From assembly GCF_004854025.1 (NCBI RefSeq), contig NZ_STGM01000002.1:124001-188000 (forward strand): a stretch of DNA of 64,000 nt, in the 5' to 3' direction. Positions 23,318 through 32,278 of this stretch are shown here, piece after piece (the stretch's first letter is position 1; every line of letters starts with the position of its first letter). The stretch comes from Microbacterium hydrothermale (GTDB lineage: Bacteria; Actinomycetota; Actinomycetes; Actinomycetales; Microbacteriaceae). The translations under genes and the position numbers were made by a program. Below the pieces are notes generated by a model. That model made no database searches, was not told the DNA's origin, and saw only the letters and a program-made list of their open reading frames with translations.

Positions 23318-24771
23318 ACCTCGGTGGGGCGACGGGGGTCGAGACCGGGGGCGGGGGCCGTACCGGCGTCGGTGCGCGGGTCGGCGTGCGTCGCGGGCTC
23401 GGGGGCCGACCGGTAGAGCTGCGACAGGGTGCGGTACGACCGCGAGAAGAACGCAAGCACGCCGACGACGACCATGACGAGCCCCGCGAAGACGAACACG
23501 AGCGCGATACCCCGCGACTGGCCCTCTCCGAGGAGCCAGCCCCAGGCGGCTCGCCCGCTGTCGCCGTTCATGTAGGGGATCACGAGGAACTGAGCGATCG
23601 GGGCGATCAGGAACGAGGTCACGGGCGCCGCCGCTGATTCGAAGGCAGCCGCGAAGCCGAAGACACGCCCCTGCGTGTCGAAAGGCACGACCCGTTGGAT
23701 GACGGTCTGCTCGGCCGCTTCGACGGGCGGGATGAGGGCCATGTAGACCCAGATGCCGATCCCGTAGAGCCACCACCACTCACGCAGGGTGAATACCGCG
23801 CCCAGCGCCCCCATCGCGATGACGATCCACAGCATCGTGCGGATCGGGTTGCGTCCGAGCCCGAACTTCGCCACGAGACCGCCGCCGACGATGAAGCCCG
23901 TCGCCGTGACCGCCAGGACGACGCCCCACACCTCCGCCTCGTAGACCCGACCGTCGATCTCGAGACGGTAGAGCTCGAGACCGTAGGGATCCATGAGTGC
24001 CATGTAGACGCCGCCGATCAGGTTGTTGAACGTGGAGAACAGCAGCAGGGCGAACAGCCCGGGCGCCGCGCGCACCGCACGGATGGCGCCGGCGACGTCC
24101 ACCACCGGACCGCGCTGCGCGCCCGCGACAGGAGGGGGCTCGGGGATGCGGATGGTCAGGAGGTGGAGGAGGGCCACGACGGTGAGCACGACCGCGATCG
24201 CGAGCGTCCACCCCATGCCCAGGAACCCGACCGACAGCCCGCTGAACACGCTCGTCACGACGAACGCGAGGCCCTGCACGGTGCCGACGAGCCCGTTGGC
24301 GTTCGCGTGCCGTTCCACGGGAACCAGGAGGATGACCGTCGTAGACAGGGCGATGTTGCGGAGATTCTCGATCACGGCGCCGCCGAGGATGATTCCCGAG
24401 AACAGCCAGAACCACGGGCCGCCGAGGTCGAGGAGCACCGACTCGGGGAAGCTCAGCCACAGGGCCCCCGCGAGGAGGAAAGCCGCGAGGGTCACCACGC
24501 CGGAGACGACCATGACCCGGTGCTTGCGATGGCGATCGACCAGCGTTCCGAACACCATGGCGAAGACCGCCAGCAGCAGCATGTATGCACCGCCGACGAT
24601 TCCCGTGGCGAGAACCGACCGCGTCTCGAGATAGACCCAGAAGGTGAGCGCGAACCAGAGGAAGCTGGTCGTGACGTTTGCCGCGGCCGTGTTGATCACG
24701 ACGCCGAGGAACGTGCGCCGCCCCCGCGCGGGCGTGACCGCGTCGGCTGCGGCGGACGGCGAGGCGGACAT
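23314..24771 (-). CDS. MFS transporter, probable exporter
   Basis: 485 residues with about twelve membrane segments. The loop between helices 2 and 3 reads GTLVDRHRKHRVMVVSG, the MFS motif A, and helix-rich halves flank a central loop near IPEPPPVAGAQ. The family is that of drug exporters, but the substrate is unknown. The C-terminal tail (from about 450) is Pro/Asp-rich. The ATG at 24771 is six bases from TACCGT, itself eight bases from ATGTCGGAG: the DNA-damage-type promoter also found before lhr. This makes export of a genotoxin a reasonable guess. Confidence 0.8.
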   Translation of the reverse strand: MSASPSAAADAVTPARGRRTFLGVVINTAAANVTTSFLWFALTFWVYLETRSVLATGIVGGAYMLLLAVFAMVFGTLVDRHRKHRVMVVSGVVTLAAFLLAGALWLSFPESVLLDLGGPWFWLFSGIILGGAVIENLRNIALSTTVILLVPVERHANANGLVGTVQGLAFVVTSVFSGLSVGFLGMGWTLAIAVVLTVVALLHLLTIRIPEPPPVAGAQRGPVVDVAGAIRAVRAAPGLFALLLFSTFNNLIGGVYMALMDPYGLELYRLEIDGRVYEAEVWGVVLAVTATGFIVGGGLVAKFGLGRNPIRTMLWIVIAMGALGAVFTLREWWWLYGIGIWVYMALIPPVEAAEQTVIQRVVPFDTQGRVFGFAAAFESAAAPVTSFLIAPIAQFLVIPYMNGDSGRAAWGWLLGEGQSRGIALVFVFAGLVMVVVGVLAFFSRSYRTLSQLYRSAPEPATHADPRTDAGTAPAPGLDPRRPTEV

Positions 24772-24777
24772 GGACAC

Positions 24778-24800
24778 ACGGTAGACCCGACCTCCGACAT
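24778..24800 (-). promoter_or_regulatory. PafBC/RecA-NDp-like promoter of the MFS gene
   Basis: On the minus strand ATGTCGGAG (24792-24800), eight bases, TACCGT (24778-24783), six bases, ATG. It has the exact N8 spacing and a full TAnnnT box, making it the best of the four matches. Confidence 0.55.
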
Positions 24801-24846
24801 CGGCCAGGATCGGGCTTGGACGGTCCGCGGCGGGAGGATTCCGTCG

Positions 24847-25027
24847 GACGCCGGCTCGGGCCGTCGCGCGTGCGACGCCGGCCCGGGGCCGTCGCACGCG
24901 GAATGCCGGCTCGGGGCCGTCGTGCGTGGACGGCCGATGCGCGCGAGACGCCCGCCCGGGGACCGTCGCACGAGACACACGCCCGGAGCCGTCGCGTACG
25001 GGGTGCCGGCACGGGCCGTCGCGCGCC
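24847..25027. repeat. Six degenerate ~27-bp tandem repeats
   Basis: Units begin at 24847, 24874, 24901, 24947, 24975 and 25002. The shared core is GCCGGCNCGGGGCCGTCGC followed by a variable CGYG, and an 18-base interruption lies at 24929-24946. Copies 1-3 are the most alike. The array fills most of the 277-base gap between the MFS start and the SNF2 stop and has no coding character of its own. Confidence 0.7.
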
Positions 25028-25048
25028 GCCGCCCGCGCGAAGCACGGC

Positions 25049-28000
25049 TCAGTCGAGCAGGCTCCGGATGTCGTCGGCGGTCAGCCGGGGGCCCGCGGCG
25101 AACGCTCCCCCGTCGTCGTCACCGCCGTCGAGCACGCGGGAGAAGAGCTCGGACTTGGCCTCCCGCAGGGCGACGACCTTCTCTTCGACGGTGTCGGACG
25201 ACACCAGCCGGTACACGATCACCGGGCGCGTCTGCCCGATGCGGTGGGCGCGGTCGATCGCCTGATCCTCGACGGCCGGGTTCCACCACGGATCGAGCAG
25301 CACGACGTAGTCGGCCTCCACCAGGTTGAGGCCGACGCCGCCCGCCTTGAGCGAGACGAAGAAGACCGGGTCGTCTCCCTCGCGGAAGCCGTCGATCTGC
25401 GCCTGACGATCGACCGTCGTGCCGTCGAGGTAGCGGGAGGCGAGGCCCGCGTCGGTCGCGCGTTGACGAGCGGCGCGCAGGAACCGCGTGAACTGGCTCA
25501 GTACGAGCACCCGGTGCCCCTCGGCCGCCGCCTCGACGAGGAGCTCCTCGAGGGCGTCGAGCTTCGCCGACGGCGCTTCGCCCTCGTCGACCAGGGAGGG
25601 ATCCAGGGCCAGCTGCCGCAGCATCGTCAACGACCGGAAGATCGCGAACCTGTTGCCGTCGGCATCGTCGTCGAGCAGGCCCAGAAGTCGCTGCCGCTCC
25701 CGGTGGAAGCGTCGGTCGTAGAGCTTGCGGTGCGCGGGATGCAGCCCCACCGCGATGACGGTCTCCTGCTTGGGCGGGAGCTCGGATGCCACGAGCTCTT
25801 TCGTGCGGCGCAGGAGGAACGGCCGGATGCGACGGCGGAGGAGGTCGAGCCGCTCGCGATCGGAGTGCTTCTCGATGGGGGTGCGGTAGAGCTCGGCGAA
25901 GGACTCCCTCGTGCCGAGCAGCCCCGGAGCGACGAGGGACATGAGCGCCCACAGTTCGAGAAGGTTGTTCTCCATCGGGGTGCCCGTGATGACGAGCGTG
26001 AAGGGCACCGCGAGGCTCCGCGCCGCGCGATACCCGCGCGAGGCGGGGTTCTTGATCTGCTGCGCCTCATCGAGCACGAGCCCCGACCACGCGACCTCGG
26101 CGTACTGCTCCTGCTCGAGGCGGAACAGGGCGTAGCTGGTCACGACGACGTGCGCACCGGCGGCCGCCTCGGCGATGCTCGTCGACCGTCTCGCGCTCGT
26201 CGCCGAGACGGTGCGCACCGCGAGCTCGGGGGCGAAGGCCGCGCACTCGCGCGCCCAGTTGCCGACGACGCTCGTGGGCGCGACGATCAGGAAGGGGGCC
26301 ATCGCCGGATCGTCGGCACGAGCGGCCTCCATCATCGCGATGGTCTGCACGGTCTTCCCGAGACCCATGTCGTCGGCCAGGATGCCGCCGAGCCCCTGCA
26401 CGCGCAGGAAGTGCAACCAGTCGAGACCGCTCCGCTGGTAATCGCGAAGCGTCGCTCGAAGGCCCGCCGGCGGATCGACCGGTTCGAGGGCGGCGTCGTC
26501 GGTGAGACCGCGGACGCGCAACCACCACTCCGCCTCGTGCGCGGCGATCATGCCGAGCTCGGACAGGTCGTCCCACAGACCGACGTTGTAGCGATTGACG
26601 GCCAGCTCCGACCCGGGGCGATCGGCGAGGGTGCGCGCCTCGTCGATCACCGCGCGGAGGCGGTCGAACTCCGGGGTGTCGAGGCGGACGTACTCGCCGT
26701 CGCCCACGAACAGCACGCGATCGCCGAGAGCCAGGGCCGTGTAGAGGGAGGTGAAGTCGACCTCGACGTCGCCGACGCTGACGCGCGCGTGCAGATCGAA
26801 CCAGTCGCTGCCGTCGTCGTCGCCCGTGCTCAGCTGGACGACCGGGGCCTCGGCCGACACCCGGTACACGGGCTCGTCGCCCCGGGTCTCGACGCGGACG
26901 TGCGCGAGGGAGCGCAGTCGCGGCAGGCCCTCCGCCACGAGCAGCGCCGCCTCGCTCGCACTCAGCGCTCGCGCCGGGGCCGCACCCGTCGCATACGGGG
27001 CGGGGAGCTCGACGCGCATCTCGTCGGCGAGCGCCGAAACCGCGCTCCACACCGCCCTCTCGTGCTCGTCGTGGCGACGCCCTCGCGTCGGCGACCGGTC
27101 CCATCTCGAGGCGACGCTCGTCGCCACGTCACGGTGCTCGAGGGTGAGCTCGAGGATCGGGAGGGGAGCCGGCGGCACCTCGACGGTGCCCCTCGGAGAC
27201 GCCACCGGCGCGTCGAGCTGCAGGCGGGGCAGATACTCCCGCAGGAACGTCGGAGTGCCGCCCTCGTCGATCGTGAGGGCCCCCGAGCGCGCGAGCAGCC
27301 CGCGAACGGGTCCCGACACGGGGGCCGACAGCCGGGCGAGGGTGATGCGCTCGTCGTCGCCGTCGCGGTCGGCGACGAACGCCACGGCGACCGCCGGTTC
27401 GCCGACCACCCACGACGGCAGGGCCGCGGTGTCGTCGTCGAGGCCCTGGACGCCTCCGCGCACGTGGAGCGTGCTGCCGCGCCGATCCAGCGTCACCGCC
27501 GCCGCGACCGGCTCGTCGACGATGCGGACCGGGTGGTGCGCACCGGCTCCCGACACCAGGGGGACGCCCGCCGCGACGACCGCATCGAGCTGCAGCCACA
27601 GCGAGTGCGGAGGAACGGCGGACAGCGGCATCCATTCGTCGGACAGGTAAGCGCCGGCACCGTAGCGCCCCAGTCGCCCGAGGCTGTCGAGCGCGGCGCG
27701 GGCGCGCGGATCGGCGGGGAGGGTCGCGAGGGCCGACCAGCCGGCGCGCCCCTTGATCCACGTTCCGCGCGTGCCGCGCACCCCGGGACGCGCGGTGAGG
27801 GTCAGGGCGGTGCCGTAGCCGCGCCCCCCGCCGCGGCGGATCGCCAGGAAGAGGCAGAGCTCGAAGGGGGCCTCGTCGTCGACGGGCGGTGCGGTCGCGA
27901 ACAGCTCGTCGAGCGAACGCTGCCATTCCGGGCGCGGCGGACGCCCCGCGGCGATCAGCCGGTCGAGCAGGACGAGCGCCGTCGCGCACGAGTGCTCGCA

Positions 28001-28243
28001 CTCGGGGCCGCGACCGCAGGAGCACCACCCGGACACGCGGGAGAAGTCGGCGGCGACGCGCAGTTCGAGGTGCTCGTAGCCCGCGGCGCCGAACGACTGG
28101 GCCGACACCACGAGCACGTCGCCGACCGCCCGCGCGTCGCCCACCTCGACGGAGCCGTAGACGAGGAGGCGGTCGGCGCGGATCATCGCGGACGACGAGA
28201 ACATCTCGCCCGCGATGCTGAGCGCTTCGGGATCCAACCTCAT
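25049..28243 (-). CDS. SNF2-family DNA translocase with SWIM zinc finger
   Basis: 1064 residues. SWIM zinc finger Cys74-x-Cys76-x5-Cys82-x-His84 near the N-terminus; a long middle region (about 90-590) typical of actinobacterial HepA/RapA-like proteins; then the ATPase: LRDYQRSGLDWL, Walker A DDMGLGKT, IVAPTSVVGNWARE, DEAQ, ITGTPMENN, and in lobe 2 LVLSQFTRFL, VFFVSLKAGGVGLNL and DRAHRIGQTRPV. Probably remodels nucleoprotein or polymerase complexes; the exact job is unknown. The ATG at 28243 directly follows GGGGGG with GAGAAT six bases upstream, so translation may be leaderless. Confidence 0.92.
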   Translation of the reverse strand: MRLDPEALSIAGEMFSSSAMIRADRLLVYGSVEVGDARAVGDVLVVSAQSFGAAGYEHLELRVAADFSRVSGWCSCGRGPECEHSCATALVLLDRLIAAGRPPRPEWQRSLDELFATAPPVDDEAPFELCLFLAIRRGGGRGYGTALTLTARPGVRGTRGTWIKGRAGWSALATLPADPRARAALDSLGRLGRYGAGAYLSDEWMPLSAVPPHSLWLQLDAVVAAGVPLVSGAGAHHPVRIVDEPVAAAVTLDRRGSTLHVRGGVQGLDDDTAALPSWVVGEPAVAVAFVADRDGDDERITLARLSAPVSGPVRGLLARSGALTIDEGGTPTFLREYLPRLQLDAPVASPRGTVEVPPAPLPILELTLEHRDVATSVASRWDRSPTRGRRHDEHERAVWSAVSALADEMRVELPAPYATGAAPARALSASEAALLVAEGLPRLRSLAHVRVETRGDEPVYRVSAEAPVVQLSTGDDDGSDWFDLHARVSVGDVEVDFTSLYTALALGDRVLFVGDGEYVRLDTPEFDRLRAVIDEARTLADRPGSELAVNRYNVGLWDDLSELGMIAAHEAEWWLRVRGLTDDAALEPVDPPAGLRATLRDYQRSGLDWLHFLRVQGLGGILADDMGLGKTVQTIAMMEAARADDPAMAPFLIVAPTSVVGNWARECAAFAPELAVRTVSATSARRSTSIAEAAAGAHVVVTSYALFRLEQEQYAEVAWSGLVLDEAQQIKNPASRGYRAARSLAVPFTLVITGTPMENNLLELWALMSLVAPGLLGTRESFAELYRTPIEKHSDRERLDLLRRRIRPFLLRRTKELVASELPPKQETVIAVGLHPAHRKLYDRRFHRERQRLLGLLDDDADGNRFAIFRSLTMLRQLALDPSLVDEGEAPSAKLDALEELLVEAAAEGHRVLVLSQFTRFLRAARQRATDAGLASRYLDGTTVDRQAQIDGFREGDDPVFFVSLKAGGVGLNLVEADYVVLLDPWWNPAVEDQAIDRAHRIGQTRPVIVYRLVSSDTVEEKVVALREAKSELFSRVLDGGDDDGGAFAAGPRLTADDIRSLLD

Positions 28244-28344
28244 CCCCCCATTCTCGTCGGGGGCACCGACACCCCGTCGCGCGTCGGGCGATCCGTGGAG
28301 GAGATCACCCCTGGGGAGGAGTCGGGAAAAGTTACGCTGGAGGG

Positions 28345-29412
28345 GTGACTTCCCTCCACGACACGTCGGTGCGCGGCTTCGCGTCCGACAACTATTCCGG
28401 CATCCACCCCGACGTCCTCGCCGCGATCACCGCGGCCAACGAGGGCCACCAGGTCGCCTACGGCGAAGACGTCTACACCGCGCGCCTGCAGGAGCTGTTC
28501 GTCTCGCTGCTGGGCGAGGGTGTCGAGGCCTATCCCGTGTTCAACGGCACCGGCGCGAACGTCGTCGGCCTGCAGTCGATGCTCCCCCGCTGGGGCGCCG
28601 TGATCTCGGCATCCACCGCCCACATCAACGTCGACGAGGGCGGAGCCCCCGAGCGCGTGGGCGGCATCAAGCTGCTGACCGTGCCCACCGACGACGGCAA
28701 GCTCACGCCCGAGCTCGTAGACCGCGAGGCGTGGGGCTGGGGCGACGAGCACCGCGCGCAGCCCCTCGTCGTCTCGATCACGCAGTCGACCGAGCTGGGC
28801 ACGCTTTACACGGTCGACGAGATCCGCGAACTGGCCGCGCACGCGCACGGGCACGGCATGCGCCTGCACATGGACGGCGCTCGCATCTCGAACGCCGCCG
28901 CCGCCCTCGACGTGCCCCTCCGCGCGTTCACGCGCGACGCCGGCGTCGACGTGCTGAGCTTCGGCGGGACGAAGAACGGCGCGATGATCGGCGAGGCCAT
29001 CGTCGTGCTCGACCCCGAGGCGTCCACGGGCCTGACCTACCTGCGCAAGCTCGACATGCAGCTCTCGAGCAAGATGCGCTTCGTGTCGGCGCAGCTGGTC
29101 GCCCTGCTCGAAGACGACCTTTGGTTGCGCAACGCCCGGCACTCGAACGCGATGGCGCAGCGCCTGCGCGCGGGCGTCGAGGCGGGCCTCGCCGACGGGT
29201 CGATCCGGGGCGTGGAGTTCACCCAGCCCACCCAGGCCAACGGCGTCTTCGCGACGCTTCCCGCCGGAGTCGCCGACCGCCTGCGCGCGAGCTTCCGCTT
29301 CTACGACTGGGACGAGATGCGTCGCGAGGTGCGGTGGATGTGCTCGTTCGACACCACCGAAGACGACATCGACGCGTTCGTCGCGGCCATCGCGCGCGAG
29401 ACGACCGCCTGA
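28345..29412 (+). CDS. ltaE: Low-specificity L-threonine aldolase
   Basis: 355 residues. PLP fold type I: SDNYSGIHPDVL at the N-terminus, YPVFNGTGANVVGL, the STAHINVDEGGAPE histidine, LHMDGARISNA with the pyridine-binding Asp, and the Schiff-base lysine Lys210 in SFGGTKNGAM. It splits L-threonine or L-allo-threonine to glycine and acetaldehyde. GTG at 28345 has TACGCT (28333-28338) six bases upstream and GGAGGG between, so either leaderless or short-leader initiation. A relation to the Lrp/DUF6421/SDR genes 5 kb upstream is possible but not shown. Confidence 0.92.
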   Translation: MTSLHDTSVRGFASDNYSGIHPDVLAAITAANEGHQVAYGEDVYTARLQELFVSLLGEGVEAYPVFNGTGANVVGLQSMLPRWGAVISASTAHINVDEGGAPERVGGIKLLTVPTDDGKLTPELVDREAWGWGDEHRAQPLVVSITQSTELGTLYTVDEIRELAAHAHGHGMRLHMDGARISNAAAALDVPLRAFTRDAGVDVLSFGGTKNGAMIGEAIVVLDPEASTGLTYLRKLDMQLSSKMRFVSAQLVALLEDDLWLRNARHSNAMAQRLRAGVEAGLADGSIRGVEFTQPTQANGVFATLPAGVADRLRASFRFYDWDEMRREVRWMCSFDTTEDDIDAFVAAIARETTA

Positions 29413-29442
29413 CCCCGGCGCCGCAGGGCCAGGGTGCAGCGC

Positions 29443-29486
29443 GGGCCCCGGCATCCCGTCCCGATCCGGAGGGGATGCCGGGGCCC
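29443..29486. terminator. Strong bidirectional terminator
   Basis: GGGCCCCGGCATCCC (29443-29457) and its perfect complement at 29472-29486 form a 15-bp stem with a 14-base loop, followed on the plus strand by TCGTCGTCT. It lies between the convergent threonine aldolase and M3 peptidase genes. Confidence 0.8.
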
Positions 29487-29494
29487 TCGTCGTC

Positions 29495-31417
29495 TCACGC
29501 TCCCGCGAGCCAGTCCCGGTAGGCGTCGAAGGTGTTCTCGCGTCCGAGGAACGCCTCGACGAGCTCTCGTGCGTCGCGCGTGCCGCCCGGCTCGAGGATC
29601 TCGCGCCGATAGCGCGCGGCGGTGTCGGCGTCGAAGAGGTCGTCGCCGAAGGCCGACAGCAGGTCACGCGCGATCACGAGACTCCACTGATAGGTGTAGT
29701 AGCAGGCCCCGTAGCCGGTGAGGTGCCCGAAGCCGGCGTAGGAGTGCGACCCGTCGAGCGGGGCCACCGGGCTCGCGGCGCGGTAGTACCCGTCGACGGC
29801 CGACGCGAGGTCGGCGGGGCGGTCCACGTGCAGACGGTACGACGTCGTCGCGTGCCCGAGCTGCCGGGTCACCTCGAGCCCCCGACCGAACGCGTCGGCG
29901 GTGCGCATGCGCGCGACGAGATCGGCGGGAATGGACTCGCCCTCGTCGTTCACCGCGAAGGCGGCGAGCGCCTCGGCATCCCACGCCCACTCCTCGAGAA
30001 GCTGGCTGGGCGCCTCGACGAAGTCCCACTCGGTGGCGACGCCGGTCCAGCGCGCCCACTTCTGGTGCCCGCCGAGGATGTCGTGCACGAGGTGCCCGAA
30101 CTCGTGGAAGAACGTCACGACCTCGTCGTGCTCGAGCAGCCCGCGCGAGAAGTTGCACAGCAGCACCGACTCGGGCAGGGCGCGCCCCGCGATGCCGGGG
30201 GCAAGGCCGAAGCACGCCGCGTGGTTGTACTTGCCCTCGCGCGGGTGCAGGTCGAGGTGGATGCGGCCGAGGCGCTCCCCCGCCCGGACGACGTCGTACG
30301 TGCGCACGTCGTCGTGCCACGACGGCGTCTCGACGGGCTCGTAGGCGACGTCGAGCAGGCGACCGGTGGTGGCGAGCACGCCGTCGAGCACCCGGTCGAA
30401 CCGGAAATACGAGCGCACGAGCTGCGCGTCGACGTCGTACTCCTCGCGCTTGAGCGCCCCGAGGACGTACCAGAAGTCGGCGATCGTCACGGCGTCGGCG
30501 TCGGGGTCGTCGCGACGCAAGCGCTCCCGCACGCGCTCGTACTCCGCGGATGCGGCCGGGGCCGCCGCCGCGGCGACGCGTTCGAGGAACGCGGCTACCG
30601 CCGCGCTCGAGCCGATCATGCGGGTCTCGGTCTCGTAGTCGGCCCAATCGCCGTAACCGAGCAGCGCCGCACGCTCCGCCCGCACGGCGAGCAGTTCGGC
30701 GAGCACCGGCTCGTTGACCGGCCACGCGAGGTCGTTGTACGCGCCGACCAGGGCGTGGCGCAGCGACCGGTCGCGCGCGTACTCGCGCACCGGCATGAGG
30801 TCGGTGTACTCGGTCGTGAGCGTGACCAGCCCCTCCGCGTCGGCGGGGTGCGCCTCGATGAAATCGGCGGGCAGCCCCTCGAGCGACGAGGCGGGCACGC
30901 GGATCTCTCGACGCCCCTCGCGGATGTTGCGGGAGAACGTCAGCGACAGCTCGGTGTCGCGATCGGTCAGCTCGCGCACGCGTTCGCGATCGGCATCCGC
31001 GAGATCGACGCCACCGCGACGGAAGTCCCGACGGATCTGGTCAAGGAGGCGCCGTTCGTCGGGGTCGAGCCCCTCGGCGTCGAGGTCGGCGAAGACGCCC
31101 CACAGCTCGCGGTCGAGCAGCCGACGCGACTGCACCGCCTCGACCGCCTGCGCCTGAGCCTCGGCGGCGTCGCGGACCTCGGCATCGGGGTGCGACTCGC
31201 TGAGCAGGTGGGAAGGGGCGGCGGCCTCGACGAGCGCGAGCTCGGCCTCGTTCCAGAGGGCGAGACGCTCACGGGCTCCCGACGACGTCTCGGCGACGAG
31301 CCGCGCGTCGATCTCGGCGACGCGGTCGAGCCGCTCGCGCGGGCGCTCGGCCGCGAACGCGCGCCACCCGTCGAGGTCGCGGGGCAGGGTCAGGGGTTCC
31401 AGGGGAGAATCCGGCAT
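29495..31417 (-). CDS. M3 family metallopeptidase (oligopeptidase)
   Basis: 640 residues, typical for thimet-oligopeptidase-type peptidases. The zinc motif HEFGH is at 438-442 in VTFFHEFGHLVHD, with the third ligand in VEAPSQLLEEWAWD; the C-terminal substrate helix region SYAGFGHLTGYGACYY has the catalytic Tyr/His cluster. Degrades short peptides in the cytoplasm. Start at 31417 has TAGGGT (31424-31429) six bases upstream, with TTGCCC 18 bases before that, so a leaderless sigma-A-type promoter is likely. Confidence 0.93.
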   Translation of the reverse strand: MPDSPLEPLTLPRDLDGWRAFAAERPRERLDRVAEIDARLVAETSSGARERLALWNEAELALVEAAAPSHLLSESHPDAEVRDAAEAQAQAVEAVQSRRLLDRELWGVFADLDAEGLDPDERRLLDQIRRDFRRGGVDLADADRERVRELTDRDTELSLTFSRNIREGRREIRVPASSLEGLPADFIEAHPADAEGLVTLTTEYTDLMPVREYARDRSLRHALVGAYNDLAWPVNEPVLAELLAVRAERAALLGYGDWADYETETRMIGSSAAVAAFLERVAAAAAPAASAEYERVRERLRRDDPDADAVTIADFWYVLGALKREEYDVDAQLVRSYFRFDRVLDGVLATTGRLLDVAYEPVETPSWHDDVRTYDVVRAGERLGRIHLDLHPREGKYNHAACFGLAPGIAGRALPESVLLCNFSRGLLEHDEVVTFFHEFGHLVHDILGGHQKWARWTGVATEWDFVEAPSQLLEEWAWDAEALAAFAVNDEGESIPADLVARMRTADAFGRGLEVTRQLGHATTSYRLHVDRPADLASAVDGYYRAASPVAPLDGSHSYAGFGHLTGYGACYYTYQWSLVIARDLLSAFGDDLFDADTAARYRREILEPGGTRDARELVEAFLGRENTFDAYRDWLAGA

Positions 31418-31498
31418 CCTCCGACCCTAGGCAGGGGGTGCGACAGCGGGCAATGGTCGGTGCGGAACCCGCGGCGGGGCCGTCGTGGGGAGGACTCG

Positions 31499-32113
31499 TC
31501 AGCGCAGGGCGCCCACCGAGGCCAGGGCGAGGCGGATCAGCGTGCCGCGGCCACCCTCCATCTCATCCGACAGGGCGTCGGATGCCGCCTCCTGCGGCGA
31601 GAGCCAGGTGACCTCGAGGGCGTCCTGGCGCGGCTCGCACGTGCCGGTGACGGGGACGACGTACGCCAGCGACACGGCGTGCTGCCGGTCGTCGTGGAAC
31701 GCGCTCACGCCCGGGAGCGGGAAGTACTCGGCGACCGTGAACGGCGTCGGCTGCGGCGGGAGCAGGGGGAAGGCCATCGGGCCGAGGTCGTTCTCGAGGT
31801 GGCGGAAGAGCGCGTCGCGCACCGTCTCGCCGTAGCGCACACGTCCCGACACGAGCGTGCGGGTCATTTCGCCCAGCGGGGTCGCGCGCAGCAGGATGCC
31901 GACCTGCGTCACCGCTCCCATGCCGTCGGTGCGCACGGGGAGGGCCTCGACGTAGAGCATCGGGAGCCGTCGCCGCGCCTCGGCGAGCTCGACCTCGCTC
32001 AACCAGCCCGGATTGGGGTTGGGGCCGCCCGGGGTGCCTGAGAACTGCGCCGAGAGCGGCTCGCGCTCGTCGCCGTTGTCGCCGGGTTCGGGGTCGGGGG
32101 TGCGCACGGGCAT
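31499..32113 (-). CDS. Nudix-fold protein with degenerate Nudix box
   Basis: 204 residues. An actinobacterial Nudix-like family (DUF4916 type): strand RLPMLYVEALPVRTDGMGAV, then GRVRYGETVRDALFRHLEND. The spacing is that of a Nudix box, but the REUxEE core reads RHLEND, so the usual metal-binding glutamates are replaced by His, Asn and Asp. It may be inactive, a binding protein, or use altered chemistry. The N-terminal 38 residues are acidic and disordered. ATG at 32113 is preceded by GGGAGC and by TATACA as a weak -10. It is divergent from the esterase at 32279. Confidence 0.78.
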   Translation of the reverse strand: MPVRTPDPEPGDNGDEREPLSAQFSGTPGGPNPNPGWLSEVELAEARRRLPMLYVEALPVRTDGMGAVTQVGILLRATPLGEMTRTLVSGRVRYGETVRDALFRHLENDLGPMAFPLLPPQPTPFTVAEYFPLPGVSAFHDDRQHAVSLAYVVPVTGTCEPRQDALEVTWLSPQEAASDALSDEMEGGRGTLIRLALASVGALR

Positions 32114-32249
32114 GCTCCCTGTATATCAACGTCTGCCCCGGATGCCGCGACATCGACGCCCCGCGGACCCTCGGCGGGCGATCGTCGCGGGCGCTCCGCC
32201 CCCGGGCGTCCCGGGCCGCGCGTGGGCTCGCCTCGCCTCGCCCCCGGCG

Positions 32250-32272
32250 ATGTCGGAGGCCTTTGCGACAAT
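32250..32272 (+). promoter_or_regulatory. PafBC/RecA-NDp-like promoter of the esterase gene
   Basis: ATGTCGGAG (32250-32258), eight bases, GACAAT (32267-32272), six bases, ATG. It has the same box and spacing as before lhr; the -10 departs from TAnnnT at the first base. Confidence 0.45.
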
Positions 32273-32278
32273 GTCGGC

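Noticed and set aside
24847-25027. CRISPR array
   Set aside because: Repeats are degenerate and contiguous, with no unique spacers and no cas gene.
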